DNA from: Talpa occidentalis
Lineage: Eukaryota; Chordata; Mammalia; Eulipotyphla; Talpidae
Length of the DNA: 64,000 nucleotides
Assembly: GCF_014898055.3 (NCBI RefSeq)
Contig: NW_023602073.1
Coordinates: 20,011,784 to 20,075,783 of the forward strand
Direction: 5' to 3'
Made by a program: the position numbers and the translations under genes. Below, piece by piece: positions 1 through 11,822 of the stretch. Below the pieces are notes generated by a model. The model made no database searches. It had not been told where the DNA came from and saw only the letters and a list, made by a program, of their open reading frames with translations. Numbering within the stretch: the stretch's first letter is position 1; each line of letters opens with the position of its first letter.

Positions 1-921
1 ACCATAAATGGATTTCTTCTAATGGGATTTTCCACCAAGCCTGAGATAGAAATCTTACTTGCTTCTCTGTTCTTGGTCTTATACATGGTGGCTTTAACTG
101 GCAATATCCTCATTATTGCCACAACTTCCGTGGACAATAGTCTCAAGTCACCCATGTATTTCTTCCTGAAACATCTCTCATTTTTGGATCTGTGCTACAT
201 TTCTGTGACTGTGCCAAGGTCCATTTACAACACTTTCATGCAGAGTGGCTACATTTCCCTGTGGGAATGCATAGTGCAATGTTTTGCTTTCATTCTTTGT
301 GCTGGTGCTGAGCTGTTCATGCTGACAGTGATGTCTTATGATCGCTACGTGGCCATATGTCTTCCACTGCGCTATGAAATCATTATGGATGTCAGCACTT
401 GTGTACAAGGAGTGCTAGGTGTCTGGATCAGTGGGATCATTTCTGGAGTCATGCACACAGCTGCCACTTTCTCTATCCACTTCTGTGGTTCCCAGATTCA
501 CCAATTCTTCTGTGACGTCCCCCAGCTCCTGAAACTCTCTTGTTCTAATGAGTATATCAGTGATATTGGAGTCACTGCCTTCTTGTCTCTTATGTCCTTT
601 CTTTGCATCGCCTTTATTGGACTGTCCTACACACAGATATTCTCTACTGTGCTGAGGATGCCATCTGCTGAGGGCAGAGCTAAGGCCTTTTCCACTTGCC
701 TTCCCCACCTTGCAGTCGTTATTTTATTCATTTCAACCAGTGCCTTTGAATTTATAAAGCCACCTTCAGACTCTCCAAGTGTTCTGGACATTTTGCTCAC
801 TATTATGTACACAGTTGTGCCCCCAACACTCAACCCAATGATCTATAGTCTGAGAAATAAAGCCATAAAGGCAGCTTTAGGAAAGGTTTTCCAAAGAGGA
901 AATACTCACCGTTTTTGCTGA
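1..921 (+). CDS. OR-A: olfactory receptor, OR14-like, 5' end cut by window edge
   Basis: Seven-transmembrane G-protein-coupled odorant receptor, expected in the ciliary membrane of olfactory neurons. Position 1 is in frame and corresponds to codon 5 of the paralogs, so the true ATG lies 12 bases before the window; the ATG at 22 is internal (residue 12). The full protein would be about 310 residues. Visible family motifs are GN in TM1, PMYFFLKHLS after TM1, MSYDRYVAICLPL at the end of TM3, the cysteine-rich second extracellular loop, KAFSTCLPHL in TM6 and PTLNPMIYSLRN in TM7. No internal stop or frameshift is seen. Relative to B and C it lacks one isoleucine codon in the HIIHQFF stretch, a deletion shared only with OR-D. 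The OR14 assignment rests on remembered resemblance and is the least certain part. Confidence 0.93.
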   Translation, partial: TINGFLLMGFSTKPEIEILLASLFLVLYMVALTGNILIIATTSVDNSLKSPMYFFLKHLSFLDLCYISVTVPRSIYNTFMQSGYISLWECIVQCFAFILCAGAELFMLTVMSYDRYVAICLPLRYEIIMDVSTCVQGVLGVWISGIISGVMHTAATFSIHFCGSQIHQFFCDVPQLLKLSCSNEYISDIGVTAFLSLMSFLCIAFIGLSYTQIFSTVLRMPSAEGRAKAFSTCLPHLAVVILFISTSAFEFIKPPSDSPSVLDILLTIMYTVVPPTLNPMIYSLRNKAIKAALGKVFQRGNTHRFC

Positions 922-1204
922 TGCACTTCTATAAATTCTTGTTGTGAGAGAATTTCAAAATATCTTGGGAAAACTGTTGACTTAATTAAATTGAGACAAG
1001 CAAAAATTAAGTGAGTTTATAAAAGAATAAAGACTGAAGACAAATCCAAGAATAACCTCCAGATAATTCTGAAAATCTGCTCAAAGTTTGAGCTTCTCAA
1101 TGAGGGTTATACACAATATTCAATGAAAACATGTCAACAGTACAGGTAGGTATCTTGTTAATGTATGTATCAATAGCTGATGTTGGTTGTGCACTGAGAA
1201 AGAC

Positions 1205-1330
1205 AAGGGTACACATTTGTGTCCCCAACACTCAATCCAGTGATATATAGGCTGAGAAATCACGTCCTAAAGGCAGCGCCAAAATAGGTTTTCTACAGGG
1301 AAAAACAACAACAACCTATATTTTTTGTTG
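1205..1330 (+). pseudogene. Relic of an OR 3' end downstream of OR-A
   Basis: About 300 bases after the OR-A stop, the terminal part of an OR exon recurs in decayed form: a PTLNP-like stretch (1217-1240), a CTGAGAAAT match to SLRN, then a degraded C-terminal tail and the usual post-stop sequence (TTTTGTTGAGGCA). The following 400 bases again resemble OR 3' flanking sequence (GGTTGGGAGACAAGTT, then GAATGAAGATTGAGAACTGA). It is the remnant of a tandem OR duplicate that lost all but its 3' end. An equivalent relic follows OR-D. Confidence 0.75.
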
Positions 1331-1786
1331 AGGCATACTTTTTAAATATGGTTGGGAGACAAGTTGAAATTATATTGATAAAACTCATAGTTAAGTGAAT
1401 TGAGACAAGTGAAAATTAATTGAGTTTATGAAAGAATGAAGATTGAGAACTGAAGCCTGGAATTACCTCCAGAGAGTACTGGAAATCTGCCTGAACTTGT
1501 GTCTTCTGCAGAAGATTTTATATAATTTGCAAGAAAAACATTTTATGATCTGGTCAGGAGTCTGTATCCTGTATCTAGCCCTCATTGTCTATGCGTTGAG
1601 GGAAACAGGGAAGGTTGTTAAGATTTTCCCTTTAAACCTTCATCTCCTGGGAACTGGGTGTTTTAGCTTTGCCATAAACATGAGATCATGTTTCTTTGAA
1701 GTTACTGATTTGTCCAGAGGAAGCAATTTCTAAAATGCTTTTTCACAGAAAGTGTTTCTTCCTGGGCACAGATATTCAGTGCCAAG
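1331..1786. other. Duplicated OR 3' flank, no gene
   Basis: Non-coding sequence homologous to the flank directly after each OR stop codon and to 41886-42310 after OR-D. A 96-codon open frame at 1443-1733 has no recognisable motif and is not open in the paralogous copy; I do not call it a gene. Confidence 0.6.
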
Positions 1787-1800
1787 TCCAGTTGCCTCTT

Positions 1801-2080
1801 TTTTTTTTTTAAAGATTTATCTTTATTTATTTATACAAGCACTGGGTACAGTTAGAAGCGCGGGAGGGCGAGAGAATTCACCAGAGCCAGAGCGGGGAGC
1901 AGAGCAGGCAGAAGGACCGAAGTACACTGCTGAGGGGAGCAGTGGGCGGCAGGAGAGGTCTGCGCGCCATGTGGGACCCTCCTCCGGTGGCCGGGGAGCA
2001 GCCGGGATCGAACCGGTGTTGCAGAGGCTGCGGGCAGCTTCACAATCCAGCACTCAACCGCTGCGCCACCGGGGAGGCCC
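1801..2080 (-). repeat. tRNA-derived SINE, younger type
   Basis: Antisense copy: T-run and ATTTATTTAT tail on the left, tRNA-like head on the right with A-box (GGTGGCGCAGCGGTTGAG on the minus strand) and B-box (GGTTCGATCCC). Target-site duplication TCCAGTTGCCTCTT at 1787-1800 and 2081-2094. The matching site after OR-D (about 42322) is empty. Confidence 0.92.
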
Positions 2081-2094
2081 TCCAGTTGCCTCTT

Positions 2095-2368
2095 AATTAT
2101 TAATTTGTGATCCTTGGGTGGGACCAGGGAGAAGGATATACACTATATTGTCAGCTTTGGTTAACCAAACCAACCAAAAAGTTAAAAATGTTAAAGAAAT
2201 GAACATAAGGAGAGTTCTCATATCAGAAAGTTTTCATAGTATGTGCTATTTGAGTAATAAAAATGTTCATATTGTAACTCTATAATCATTACTCCTTCAA
2301 ATGCAGTAGATTAAAATCTCATACCACAGTGTGAAAAATTGCCATGGTTTTAAAGATTTAGCATAATT
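2095..2368. other. OR-A 3' flank, no gene
   Basis: Non-coding paralogous flank, alignable with about 42330-42600. No gene or other repeat seen. Confidence 0.55.
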
Positions 2369-2469
2369 GGGCCTCCCCTGGTGGTGCAGCGGTTGAGCTC
2401 TGGGCTGCAAGGCTGCCCGCAGCCTCTGCAGCACTGGTTCATTCCCTGGCTGCTGGTGAGGGTCCCACC

Positions 2470-2503
<34 letters not shown>

Positions 2504-2511
2504 AAAAAAGG
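2369..2511 (+). repeat. Head-only SINE ending directly in poly(A)
   Basis: Only the tRNA-related head of the SINE (A-box at about 2380-2398, B-box-like at about 2437-2448) and the GAGGGTCCCACC stretch are present, followed at once by a long A-run. The usual middle and 3' part are missing. It still has its own 18-base target-site duplication (2351-2368 and 2512-2529, one mismatch), so it inserted in this short form. Confidence 0.88.
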
Positions 2512-2529
2512 TAAAGATTTAGCACAATT

Positions 2530-3108
2530 CCTTCAGCAATCATGTGTGTCAGGATGATGGTAAACAGTAAATATGAGGTTCATTCCTCATTTTCCTGAAG
2601 TTAAACTGGAGTTGGGCTACCACATGGTCTCCTGACTCTCAGCACCCCCTGGCCACATGGTGCTCATCTAAGGCTCCATGAACCTACAGGCCTCCTTGAG
2701 CAATATGCTGAGGTCATTCTCCAAAAACCTCATTATGCCATTTCTTTGTGTCTATTTGCAATGGATTAATTGCCACTCAATAACAGAATTGCCACTTAAA
2801 TAACACAATAATCTGTGAATGCCTCAAGATACATGTTTGTAAATTTTAAAAGGACACAAAGAAGAAATAAAATATTATTAAAAGAATATTATGCTAACAG
2901 AAAGAATATATATATATTTGAAATACAGGTAAAAAGTACATATATTAGTATAATGTGTAATGATCTGAATTAAAAATAATCAATGGATGGATTTGTTAGC
3001 ACATAATTCAAGGAAAGACAGAAACAGTGAACTACTCTATTTTCAAATAAAAAATTAAAAAAAAATATGCACCAAATGAGCAAATGAAGCAGTAATAATA
3101 CATCACGA
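2530..3108. other. OR-A 3' flank, no gene
   Basis: Paralogous flank alignable with 42600-43065 and 60690-61190. Contains an AT-rich stretch (ATATATATATTTG near 2907). No coding signal. Confidence 0.55.
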
Positions 3109-3120
3109 GAAAGAGACTGA

Positions 3121-3362
3121 GGGCCTCCCAGGTGGCGCAGCGGTTGAGCCTCTGCAGCAGTGGTTCGATCCCTGGCTGCCACGAGGGTCCCATATTGCGG
3201 GCAGACCTCTCCTGCCAGGCCCTCTTATCTCCTCAGCAGAGTATTTAATCGGTCTGCCTGTTCTGCTCCCTGTTCTGGCTCTGGTGAATTATCTCACCCT
3301 CCCATGCTTCTGATTATATCCAGTGCTTGTATAAATAAATAAATCTTAAAAAAAGAAAGAAA
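3121..3362 (+). repeat. tRNA-derived SINE, somewhat shortened
   Basis: Sense copy beginning GGGCCTCCCAGGTGGCGCAG, with an internal loss between A-box and B-box, the CAGACCTCTCCTGCC body and an AATAAATAAATC tail running into GAAA repeats. Target-site duplication GAAAGAGACTGA at 3109-3120 and 3363-3374. The equivalent sequence near 61195 is empty. Confidence 0.9.
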
Positions 3363-3374
3363 GAAAGAGACTGA

Positions 3375-3740
3375 GTCATAAATAGTAGAAGAATCTAACA
3401 CTGACTTATACAATTTCCCGAGCATTATTTGATGTTTTTCTATGCTTTGAAAGCATGGACAAGAGAAAATATTTGAAAGAATATTTTTTTCTGATTGTTC
3501 CCCAGAATTTATGTAGATATAAACCTTTAGGGTTGAGAAATAAATATTGACAAAATACATGCAAAATGAATTTACAAGTACATTGTGTGTTGAAACTCTA
3601 AAATGAGAAAAATTTTTATTAAGTGCAGTTCAGTTTTATTGTTTCATCCTTTGCTTTCAATAGTTAATTTTAAATTTTGTTTTGCATAAAATTGTTTTTT
3701 GCATAAGGTAGAAGTTCATTTTATTCAAAGTACTAATCAA
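3375..3740. other. OR-A 3' flank, no gene
   Basis: AT-rich paralogous flank, partly alignable with 43395-43580 and 61220-61850. No gene seen. Confidence 0.5.
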
Positions 3741-3757
3741 CAGATTCAGTATCTTTA

Positions 3758-4041
3758 TTTATTTATTTTAAAGATATTTATTTATTTATTTATTTATGAA
3801 TACAAGAGCTGGGGTATAGGCCAGAGATGCGGGGACTGATAGGATTCACCAGAGACAGAGTGGAGAACAGAACAGGCAGATTGACCTAAATACACTGCTG
3901 AGGGGAGCAGCAGGTAAGTCAGGAGAGGTGTGCTGCACCATGTGGGTTGCTCCCTGGCTGGCCAGGGATTCAACTTGTGCTGCAGAGTCTGCAGATTGCT
4001 TCATAGTGCGGTGCTTAACCCCTTGTGCCACCAGGGAGGCC
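3758..4041 (-). repeat. tRNA-derived SINE, older type
   Basis: Antisense copy of the subtype whose 3' part reads ACAAGAGCTGGGGTATAGGC near the tail. Target-site duplication CAGATTCAGTATCTTTA at 3741-3757 and 4042-4058. The paralogous position near 43590 is empty. Confidence 0.92.
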
Positions 4042-4258
4042 CAGATTCAGTATCTTTAACTGAGAATTATTTTCCCAAATAATTTCAATACCATTAATTG
4101 AGAAATATTGTTTGGTGACAAATCTCACCTGTGTTAAGTCAATGATGATGATACAGGTGTGTTAGTTACTAATCTGTTCAATTGATGTGTGTGTTCATTG
4201 TTATAATACAAAAGTGAATTACTGTAGTTTCACAACACTTTATTATATTATAGACTCT

Positions 4259-6000
4259 GTGTTTTCCAACTCCATCTTTCTAGGCTTTCCAGATTTTCCA
4301 GGCTTCTCTATGTTATTTGTACATTGATAGAAGTCTTAGATTTGGTTTTCCAATTCCAAAGCATACCTTCTGATATTTTCATTGGAATTACATTCAATCT
4401 ATAGATATCTTCCAATCATGACCAGGATACATTTTGCATTTATTTAAGTGTTTAAAATTTGTCTCCTCCATGATAATTTTTAGTGAATGACTTGGCATAT
4501 CTTTTTCCCCCTTATATACACAATGCCATTTTTTTTAATGGAAACAACATTGCATTTTAATATTAGGTAAGTTCAGGTATACATCATCAAAGATCATTTT
4601 TGTGTCTATATTACATTAAGTTCACTTCTAAAACTCAGATTCCTCCTTCTCCATACAATTGACACATTACCTGATCTACCAATTCCTCTTCCCCCTTCCC
4701 TTCTGGTGACCACTAATTATTCCCAAACTTTGTTTTTATATTATTTAGTTCATCTGTTTAGCTTTCTGTATACCACATATAGTAAAATGATACTGTATTA
4801 GTCTTTTCTCCTGTGCTACTTCACTAAGCATAACATCCTCAGGGCCATCCATGCTGTGGCAAATGGCAGGATTCCACCATGGAACAATGAGTGAGTATTC
4901 CTTTGTGTATATATACAGTTTTTAGGTAATTATCTGTCCCTGGACACTTAGGTTGCTTCTAGCTGCTAGCTATTGTTTATAATACTGCAATAGACATTGT
5001 GGAAAATATATGTATAAAATTTAGTTGTTTTGTATTTTTATGTATATACCCTGAAAAGGAATGACTAGAATGTCTTTCATTAATTATTTTTTTTTTCATT
5101 ATCAAAGTAATCATGACTTGCAGGAGTGAACATGACTTAGGGGGATAGGCTCACACCTCCTCTGACATAGGTTATCATCCCACACCCACCATCAAAGCAC
5201 CCATAGTGTTTTACCCTATACCTTTCTTCTTCTTGTCTCTACCTTCCATCTCCTTTAGTAGCCTCAATTCTGCAGTCATATTTCTAGTGTGCATATCGGT
5301 TTAGTTTTGACTTTTTTTGTTCTCTATTATCCATATATTAGTGAATTCATCTATTGTCTTTCTCCCTCTGACAATTTACTTAGCATAATTCCCTCCAGTT
5401 CCATCCATGTTGTCTCAAATTAAAGAATTCATACTCTTTATAGCTGAATAGTATTCCATTGTATATAAAGATAACATCAGCTTAAAACACTGCTCTGTTA
5501 TTTCCATACTGCACTGCAATTAACATAGGGGTGTATATATTCCTTCAAATTAGTGATTTTTTTTCATCCCTGAGGAAATACTTAGGAGTGGAATTGCTGG
5601 ATCCTATGGTAGATCTGTATTTAATATTTGAGAAACCTGCACTTTGTTACATGAGGACCAGACCAGTCTATATCCTCAAAAAAAGTGTGCAAAGATTTCT
5701 TTTTCTATATATCCTCACAAATATTTGTTGTGTCTTTTTTTGAATGTTGGCCATTCTATAAGAGTGAAGTTGTATCTCATAGTTATGATTTACAATTCCC
5801 TGATGATAAGTGATGCTGATCATTTTTTATGTGCCTTTCGGTCATCTATTGATATATGTCTCCTTTGAGAAGTGTCTAGCTCGTCTGCCCATTTTTGATT
5901 GGGTAATTTGTTTTTCTTTCATTGAATTTTATAGTTCTTTGGAGATCTTGTATATTAGCTTCTTGTCAGATATATGTGTCTTGGTTTTCATGAAGCAAAG
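4259..6000 (-). repeat. Composite of antisense L1 3' fragments
   Basis: Minus-strand L1 sequence: an ORF2 fragment (4259-4450, with the typical ATTGGAATTACATTCAATCT) followed by two successive 3' ends (starting about 4520 and about 5090), each with 3'UTR and then ORF2 C-terminal sequence (GAATAGTATTCCATTGTATA near 5445; GGAATTGCTGGATC near 5591). Stops in all frames; long dead. The same composite follows OR-D at about 43800-46730, so these insertions predate the block duplication. Confidence 0.85.
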
Positions 6001-6470
6001 AAGATAGACATATACCAAGAAAAAAGGTCAGGAATCAACTCTGAAGATGGCATTAAGGTCTTTACATATTAATGAAAATTTAAAATGTAAATAAATAAAA
6101 TTTTATCAAAATACAACTCTATATTGACACTCTATATAAAAAGATCTGTTACTAAATAGATTAAAAATAAGACTCAGCACAAAGGGAACAACTTCTGGTT
6201 AAGATGACCAAGTTGTGGAGTTAATTAACAGCGCGGTACTTATGGTTAATAATATCTTACTGCATATTGAAAGCTGGTTAATAGTAAAAACAAATATTCC
6301 CATGACAAAAAATATGGGAGTTTGTGACTAGACAGATGTGTTAAGTAATACAACAGTGATTATCATTTTATATTATTTAAATTTAAATTATGTATCAAAT
6401 AAATAAAATTGCATAACTAAAACTTATACAATATGTCAATTAGATGTGATATATGTCAATAAATTTTGAA
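6001..6470. other. OR-A to OR-B spacer, no gene
   Basis: AT-rich sequence paralogous to 46745-47205. No gene or clear repeat. Confidence 0.5.
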
Positions 6471-6990
6471 TAAAAACCAGACCCAACTATTTGCTGCATA
6501 CAAGGCACTTTCTTCAGTTTCAGGGACTCTCATAGTGCAAAGCAAAAAGAATGGAAAATGATATTCTATGAAAATGGAAATCAAAAGACAACATGGATAA
6601 TGATACTTGTATCATATAAAAGAGACATTAAGTAAAATTTTTAAGAAGAGACAAAAACCTTTTAACATAATGATGAGAAAAACAACCCCATTAGAAGAAA
6701 ATTAAAAAAAAAAACACATTTGTGGATGAACAAAATTAGAGAGCCTATTGAAGAAAATGAGACTGGTAGAGGGGACATTACAACTGATGCTACCAATTCA
6801 CTGGATCATAAGAAACTATAATACTAAGAACTTTGATATGGCAACAAATTTAATAACCTTGTGGATCCGGACCCATTCCAAGACACTTACAAAGCAGCAA
6901 GACTAAATTATGAGGACATAGAAAATCTACCAGACCAGTATGGAGATGTTTCACATCATCAGAAATTTATAGATATTATTCTCATTAAAT
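6470..6990 (+). repeat. Old sense L1 (ORF2) remnant
   Basis: Decayed ORF2-like sequence matching 47210-47420 and 54975-55150. Compared with that copy it lacks several hundred bases in the middle (junction about 6690). Confidence 0.7.
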
Positions 6991-7599
6991 AACAGAAAAA
7001 TAATTCTGGAAATTCAGGAACATAAATCCAAGTACTGAATGGATGATTTAAATTACACCTTTGTATGCTATTCTTAGTTCACAAATGTAAAACTGATAAT
7101 TAGCTGACGTGTTAAAATGAAAGTTTACATAGAAACCATTGAATTCTATTTTGTGGCATTAAAAGATTGAAAAACTCACATTTGTGAAATGTTAATGGGA
7201 TGAAGGCTTGTTTTGTGGTAATGGAATACATACTTATTAACTATAACAATTTGGGTTTATCCTTGAAATAATGAATTTATTTTCATAAGAGTTATTATGA
7301 TTATAGTAGGCATATCATAGACCACACACCAGATTAAAAAAAATGCCTATTTTTTACTTCCTCACTCAAAGTGAAATTACATTGCCATTTAGTGGCATAA
7401 GATTAGGGAGTATTTTTTGGATTCCTTAATAGTAATCAAATGGTATTTACACTGTTTAAAAAATGGGGAAGCTTATTAGACATTATAATATTATCTTTTT
7501 AAAATTAATTAATCACTTGCTTATGTAATTAAGTAATTAAGAGTTTTTAATGGGTATTCTTGAATCCAACACATTATAATATTTTTCAATAAATTGGTA
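6991..7599. other. Spacer paralogous to 55900-56820, no gene
   Basis: AT-rich non-coding sequence alignable with the D-to-E spacer, including TACACCTTTGTATGCTATTC near 7053. No gene seen. Confidence 0.55.
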
Positions 7600-8330
7600 C
7601 AATAAACAAAAATATGTTGAATTACAGGAAACTAGGTCTGAACATTACATCAACTCAACAAGAAGATACACTCTAGGAACAGTAAATATAATTGCAGGTT
7701 TTGGCCCCAGAGTATTTACTAAACACCAAATACCCACTGCACCCAAATTCTGCTTATGCCAAGAAAATATTTTAGCCTAACCTCCAGAGGCCAAAGAAGG
7801 ATTGAAATGGACTCATTTTTTTCTCCGCACTTCAGATTTTTCTGAATATGACTGAGTTGTGAGATCAGGACTTTGAAAAAGTGTCAGCTGCTCACACTGG
7901 CAGCTTCTCCTTCTGTTGAGGGAAGATGTACTTGAATATGATCTGGTGAGTTTCCTTAGGTTTTATAAACACATAGATTATAAAAAATATTGAAAGCCCA
8001 TATGTGACTTTTTTTGAATTGGTGAAATAATTACTACTGCCATTTAACTTGTAAAATGTGAAATAATATGTATGAACTATGATTAATTTCATGTTAGTTA
8101 GGAATCTGGGAGAGAACATTGTAAACTCCTTCCATTCCAGAATCATTTTATGGACAATGGTTCCCACCTCCCTAGCAATGGTTTTCTATATATATATATA
8201 TATAACCATCATAGAAGTAATTCAATGTGAATGTTCCTTCCACTATGTACTGACTCTTGTACTAGTACTTATAAGATATGTGAGATGTTTTTCAAATCAG
8301 CATGAGCAGGTATATTGCTGAGACAAGGTA
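7600..8330 (+). promoter_or_regulatory. Conserved upstream block of OR-B with candidate 5' exon
   Basis: This block recurs about 4 kb (insertions discounted) upstream of B, C, D and E. It is among the best conserved non-coding sequence in the window. At 7945/7946 it has a consensus splice donor (ATCTG|GTGAGT), and an acceptor lies just before the OR-B ATG (AG at 11795-11796). OR genes usually have one or more 5' noncoding exons a few kb upstream, so this is a candidate first exon and promoter region. No TATA box or factor site was established. Confidence 0.45.
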
Positions 8331-10221
8331 GGAAATACATTCAAATATTTTATAGAAAGCAAAGTGGCTATATTTTCTATCTTCACAAAATAAAGATCAA
8401 AAGAAGCTTCAGGTAAATATTGAAAGAGAAAAACAAAAGACAGATTTCTTGTCATAACCAAGCCATTCTAGCCTTCTTATCTGTTATAATCCTTAGGGAA
8501 AAATCTGAGTGAAAGTAAATTCTGGAAGGGACTATGAATGGTCAATATTTTTAGAACCTTGAGAAAAATCCTAATAACAAAAATAATTGGTAATATTATT
8601 AATTGTATCTTAATAATTTAGGAAAGACTGTCATTATGATTTAGAAATATCATATCCATTGAAACATGAGACATTGTTATAAAGCATGAATATTCACCTA
8701 AAATTGTGGTAAAGATGCTGGATTTTGAATTTCCCATTGTTATTGCACAGTAATAATTTGGACACAATGAAATATTAGAATTAAAAATGCACATCCAATG
8801 TAAAATTCTGATCAACCATGAAAGAAGAAAAAAATGTGACCATCATTGTGTCCATAAATTGATGCTCATCAAAATTGACAAAAATTTCTGAAATAATATT
8901 AAAGAACCAGGGAAAGAGTCACTGAAATCCCTTCATTATTTCTTGCTTCTTTACTTGGTATCACAGATGTATAAAGCATCCATAGTTAAGTAAGTCTTAG
9001 GTAGATATTGATAACATATAATGTGACAGGTGTTTTTACATAGTCATATACTACACACACAAAATATCCTGTTAATATGCATAATTTTTTTTTGAGAAAA
9101 AAATACAAAGTTGAAAGTTGAAAACAAAAACTGCACTTAATCCAGACATATGGCTACTCTCTACTAATTATTGGCAAACATAGATACAAATTACTAGAAA
9201 GACAAACCAAATATTTTTGGGGTAAATGCAGTGATATTTTCATGGAGATGTTTTTGCTGGGTTCCTAAGTGGAAAATAAGTATCATTCTCTCAGCCATAA
9301 AAATGGAAATTTCTGGACCATGAACCTCACCTGCCTACATGAGTAAATGTATCATTACAATCTCTAGAAAAGTCAGTGTCATCTTTAGTCTCTCTTCAAT
9401 GCTGTCTAACTGAAATATTATTTGGTTTAATTTACAGTATTTTGACACTTCAGTGCAACAAACCCACACATACTTTGAAACACACAAACAAACACACATG
9501 CAAGAAGGCTGAAAGAATTCTCAAATAAATTTTACTTCTCTCATTGAGGCAAGTCTCTCCCATTAATCCAGACAATTTTCCCAATGAAATTACACAGTCT
9601 ACTGCAGAAGCTATAAGCATACATCATCCTCAGCTTTTAAGTTATTCAAGTGCATCCATGCAATTCGTGCTGAAAAAATGATATAGGAAGATTATTTTCA
9701 TGTCTCTGGTTTGGCTAACAACTGTATAAAGGCACACTCAAACCCTCACCATTCAGAAATTACTAATGTTGCTATGTGTTTTATTTCTTTATACTCTTTA
9801 TTCTCTGCTTTTTTATGTTCTTATGTATTTATATATCTGGAGAAAATAAAGTGTTTATAATATATGTTACTTATACACCATCTGAAGGGATAAGATCCAA
9901 ATCAGAAAAGATATTTCATAAAGACAATATTTTAAGAATACCTAAAGTATTATCATGAAAATATTCAATTACATTTTTAGGAATTGTCAAATTTTTGCTG
10001 CTGCACCAATTTTGAATGATATATATAATATCATTAATATATAATTAAATGCCATCTAGACATCAAATTACATGGGTTAGGTTGCAGACAGTTTCAACTA
10101 TTCTTCAAAATAATTTTTTTCCAGATAATAAGTACAAATTTGATGTTACTAAGTGAATGTTCTAAGTTCATTTCTGTATTTTTACAAAGTACATGCCATA
10201 TGTGCTAAAGTTCATTTTTCT
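8331..10221. other. OR-B upstream (putative intron), conserved between units
   Basis: Non-coding, alignable with 21110-22640 (C unit) and 30200-32090 (D unit); it includes a CA-rich patch near 9465-9500. No coding signal. In the E unit most of this interval is deleted. Confidence 0.6.
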
Positions 10222-10350
10222 TAATTTTATTGCAGTAATTTTGGTTTATAATACTACAAAAGATTCAGGGTCAGACTCACACCTCTTCAAATGTATGACA
10301 CCACTTGATATCTTTCTTCATAGTTAACATCACTGGGTATTTTTGTTTAA
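10222..10350 (-). repeat. Ancestral L1 3' tail remnant
   Basis: Short minus-strand L1 3'UTR remnant (TTTTATTGCAGTAATTTTGG, then ACACCTCTTCAAATGTATG). Found at the same place in units C (about 24265-24385) and D (about 32265-32355), so it predates the unit duplications. Confidence 0.6.
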
Positions 10351-10473
10351 ATGCTTAATTTTTGAGTGCAAAATTTATTTTTCATAGCTATTTTACAATT
10401 TACTTGCAAAGAATGAGAACAAATGATATTTTAATATGCATACTAGTTACATTAGCTTCTCATAAAAATACAA

Positions 10474-11140
10474 CTGCTGATAAGGCTGTGAAGAAAAGGG
10501 AACCCCCTTACACTGCTGGTGGAAAGCAGACTGAGCAGCCTGATGAAAGCAGCATGGAGGAATGTCAACATTAAACATGAATCTGGTAATTCCACTCCTG
10601 GGCATCTATCAAAAAAAGAAACACTCACTAATTGGAAAGGAAACTTGCTTTCCATGTTTATTTTAATTCCATTTACTATACTTGAACTATGGAAACAACC
10701 TAAATGGCCCAGAACAAATGAATAGATTAAGAAGATGTGGTCTATGTACACAATAGAATACTATTTAGGGACCAAAAAATAGACACTTGTTCCATTTGCA
10801 GTAATATGGATGGAACTTGAAAGAATAATGCTAAGTGAAATAAGTCACAGGGGAAAGGATAAATCATTTGGTGTCACCAATAGGTGGAATATAAAGTAAG
10901 TAATTTAATAGTCAGATAAAGACAAGCAGAAAAAGTGGTCCTTGATAATTGAACTATAAACTGAAGTACCAAACATAGATAGGGGAGAGGTTGGGGGAGG
11001 AGGATGAACAAAGAGGATAGGAAACAAAAGACTTATGGTGGTAGATGGGTGAGTTGGTGGTGGGGCATGATGATGGTGGTAATATCTGATGCAGGTGCTC
11101 CAAAATTACCTAGTTAAAAATTTAATTAATGAATGAAAAA
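10474..11140 (+). repeat. 5'-truncated L1 3' end
   Basis: Sense L1: decayed ORF2 C-terminus (CCACTCCTGGGCATCTATC at 10593; TGGAACTTGAAAGAATAATG near 10811), then a 3'UTR with a GGGGGAGGAGG-type purine stretch near 10993 and an A-rich end. The flanks AAAAATACAACTG and AAAAATGCACTG look like a target-site duplication. It is absent at this position in units C, D and E. Confidence 0.8.
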
Positions 11141-11790
11141 ATGCACTGTAGAAGAAGGTGTGTCTTTTTCTTTTGGGATTATTATTTTTATGAATATTTC
11201 AAAAAATTTTATGATGTGTGATGTTCATAATTATTGTATAAGTACTATCAACTTGGTGTTTGATAACAAATTTATTTGTTGAAAACAAATGTTTAGTTAG
11301 AAGAAAAACAATGAGACATCTTTTATTACATGGGAAATTAAATTATACTATGGCAACAGTAAATCTATCACAATTGGATGGTATATGAAGATAGAATGAT
11401 TAATAAAAGAGATTAGTAGTTAAGACACATTTATATGAGAATGTGAACTGAAAATTCATTTTTTATAAATAAAATATTGGTGTACCATTGCCTAATAACA
11501 AGATTATACATTTAAACTATATTTTATTAACATAAATATAGACATTCATTTCCCCTTTCTTTTCATTGAAATTAGAAATAATTGTATTTATCATCTTCCT
11601 TACCCATGTTTCCACGACTATGTGTAAATCATTTAAAATTGCATGACATGATTATTAGTATAAGGAACTACTATCACATTTATGATGAAGTGGTGATTTC
11701 TTCAGATAACTTCATGCCTGATTTTGCTGAGTCCAAGGGGCTTAGGTGGTCAAGTAACGGACATTTTCTTTCAATAGATCTCAGCCTGTC

Positions 11791-11796
11791 TTGCAG
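11791..11796 (+). promoter_or_regulatory. Splice acceptor before OR-B coding exon
   Basis: TTGCAG after the pyrimidine-rich CTCAGCCTGTC. It is 26 bases upstream of the ATG and is matched in OR-C (ends 25455) and OR-E (ends 58397), and in position by a TAG acceptor in OR-D (ends 40521). Confidence 0.65.
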
Positions 11797-11822
11797 TGAA
11801 CATTACTGAAAAATGAAGAAAT

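Noticed and set aside
415..708. Antisense open frames over the OR exons
   Set aside because: They recur at the same place in every OR copy because the coding strand is conserved; they are shadows.
1443..1733. 96-codon open frame after OR-A
   Set aside because: Not open in the paralogous flank after OR-D, and no motif.
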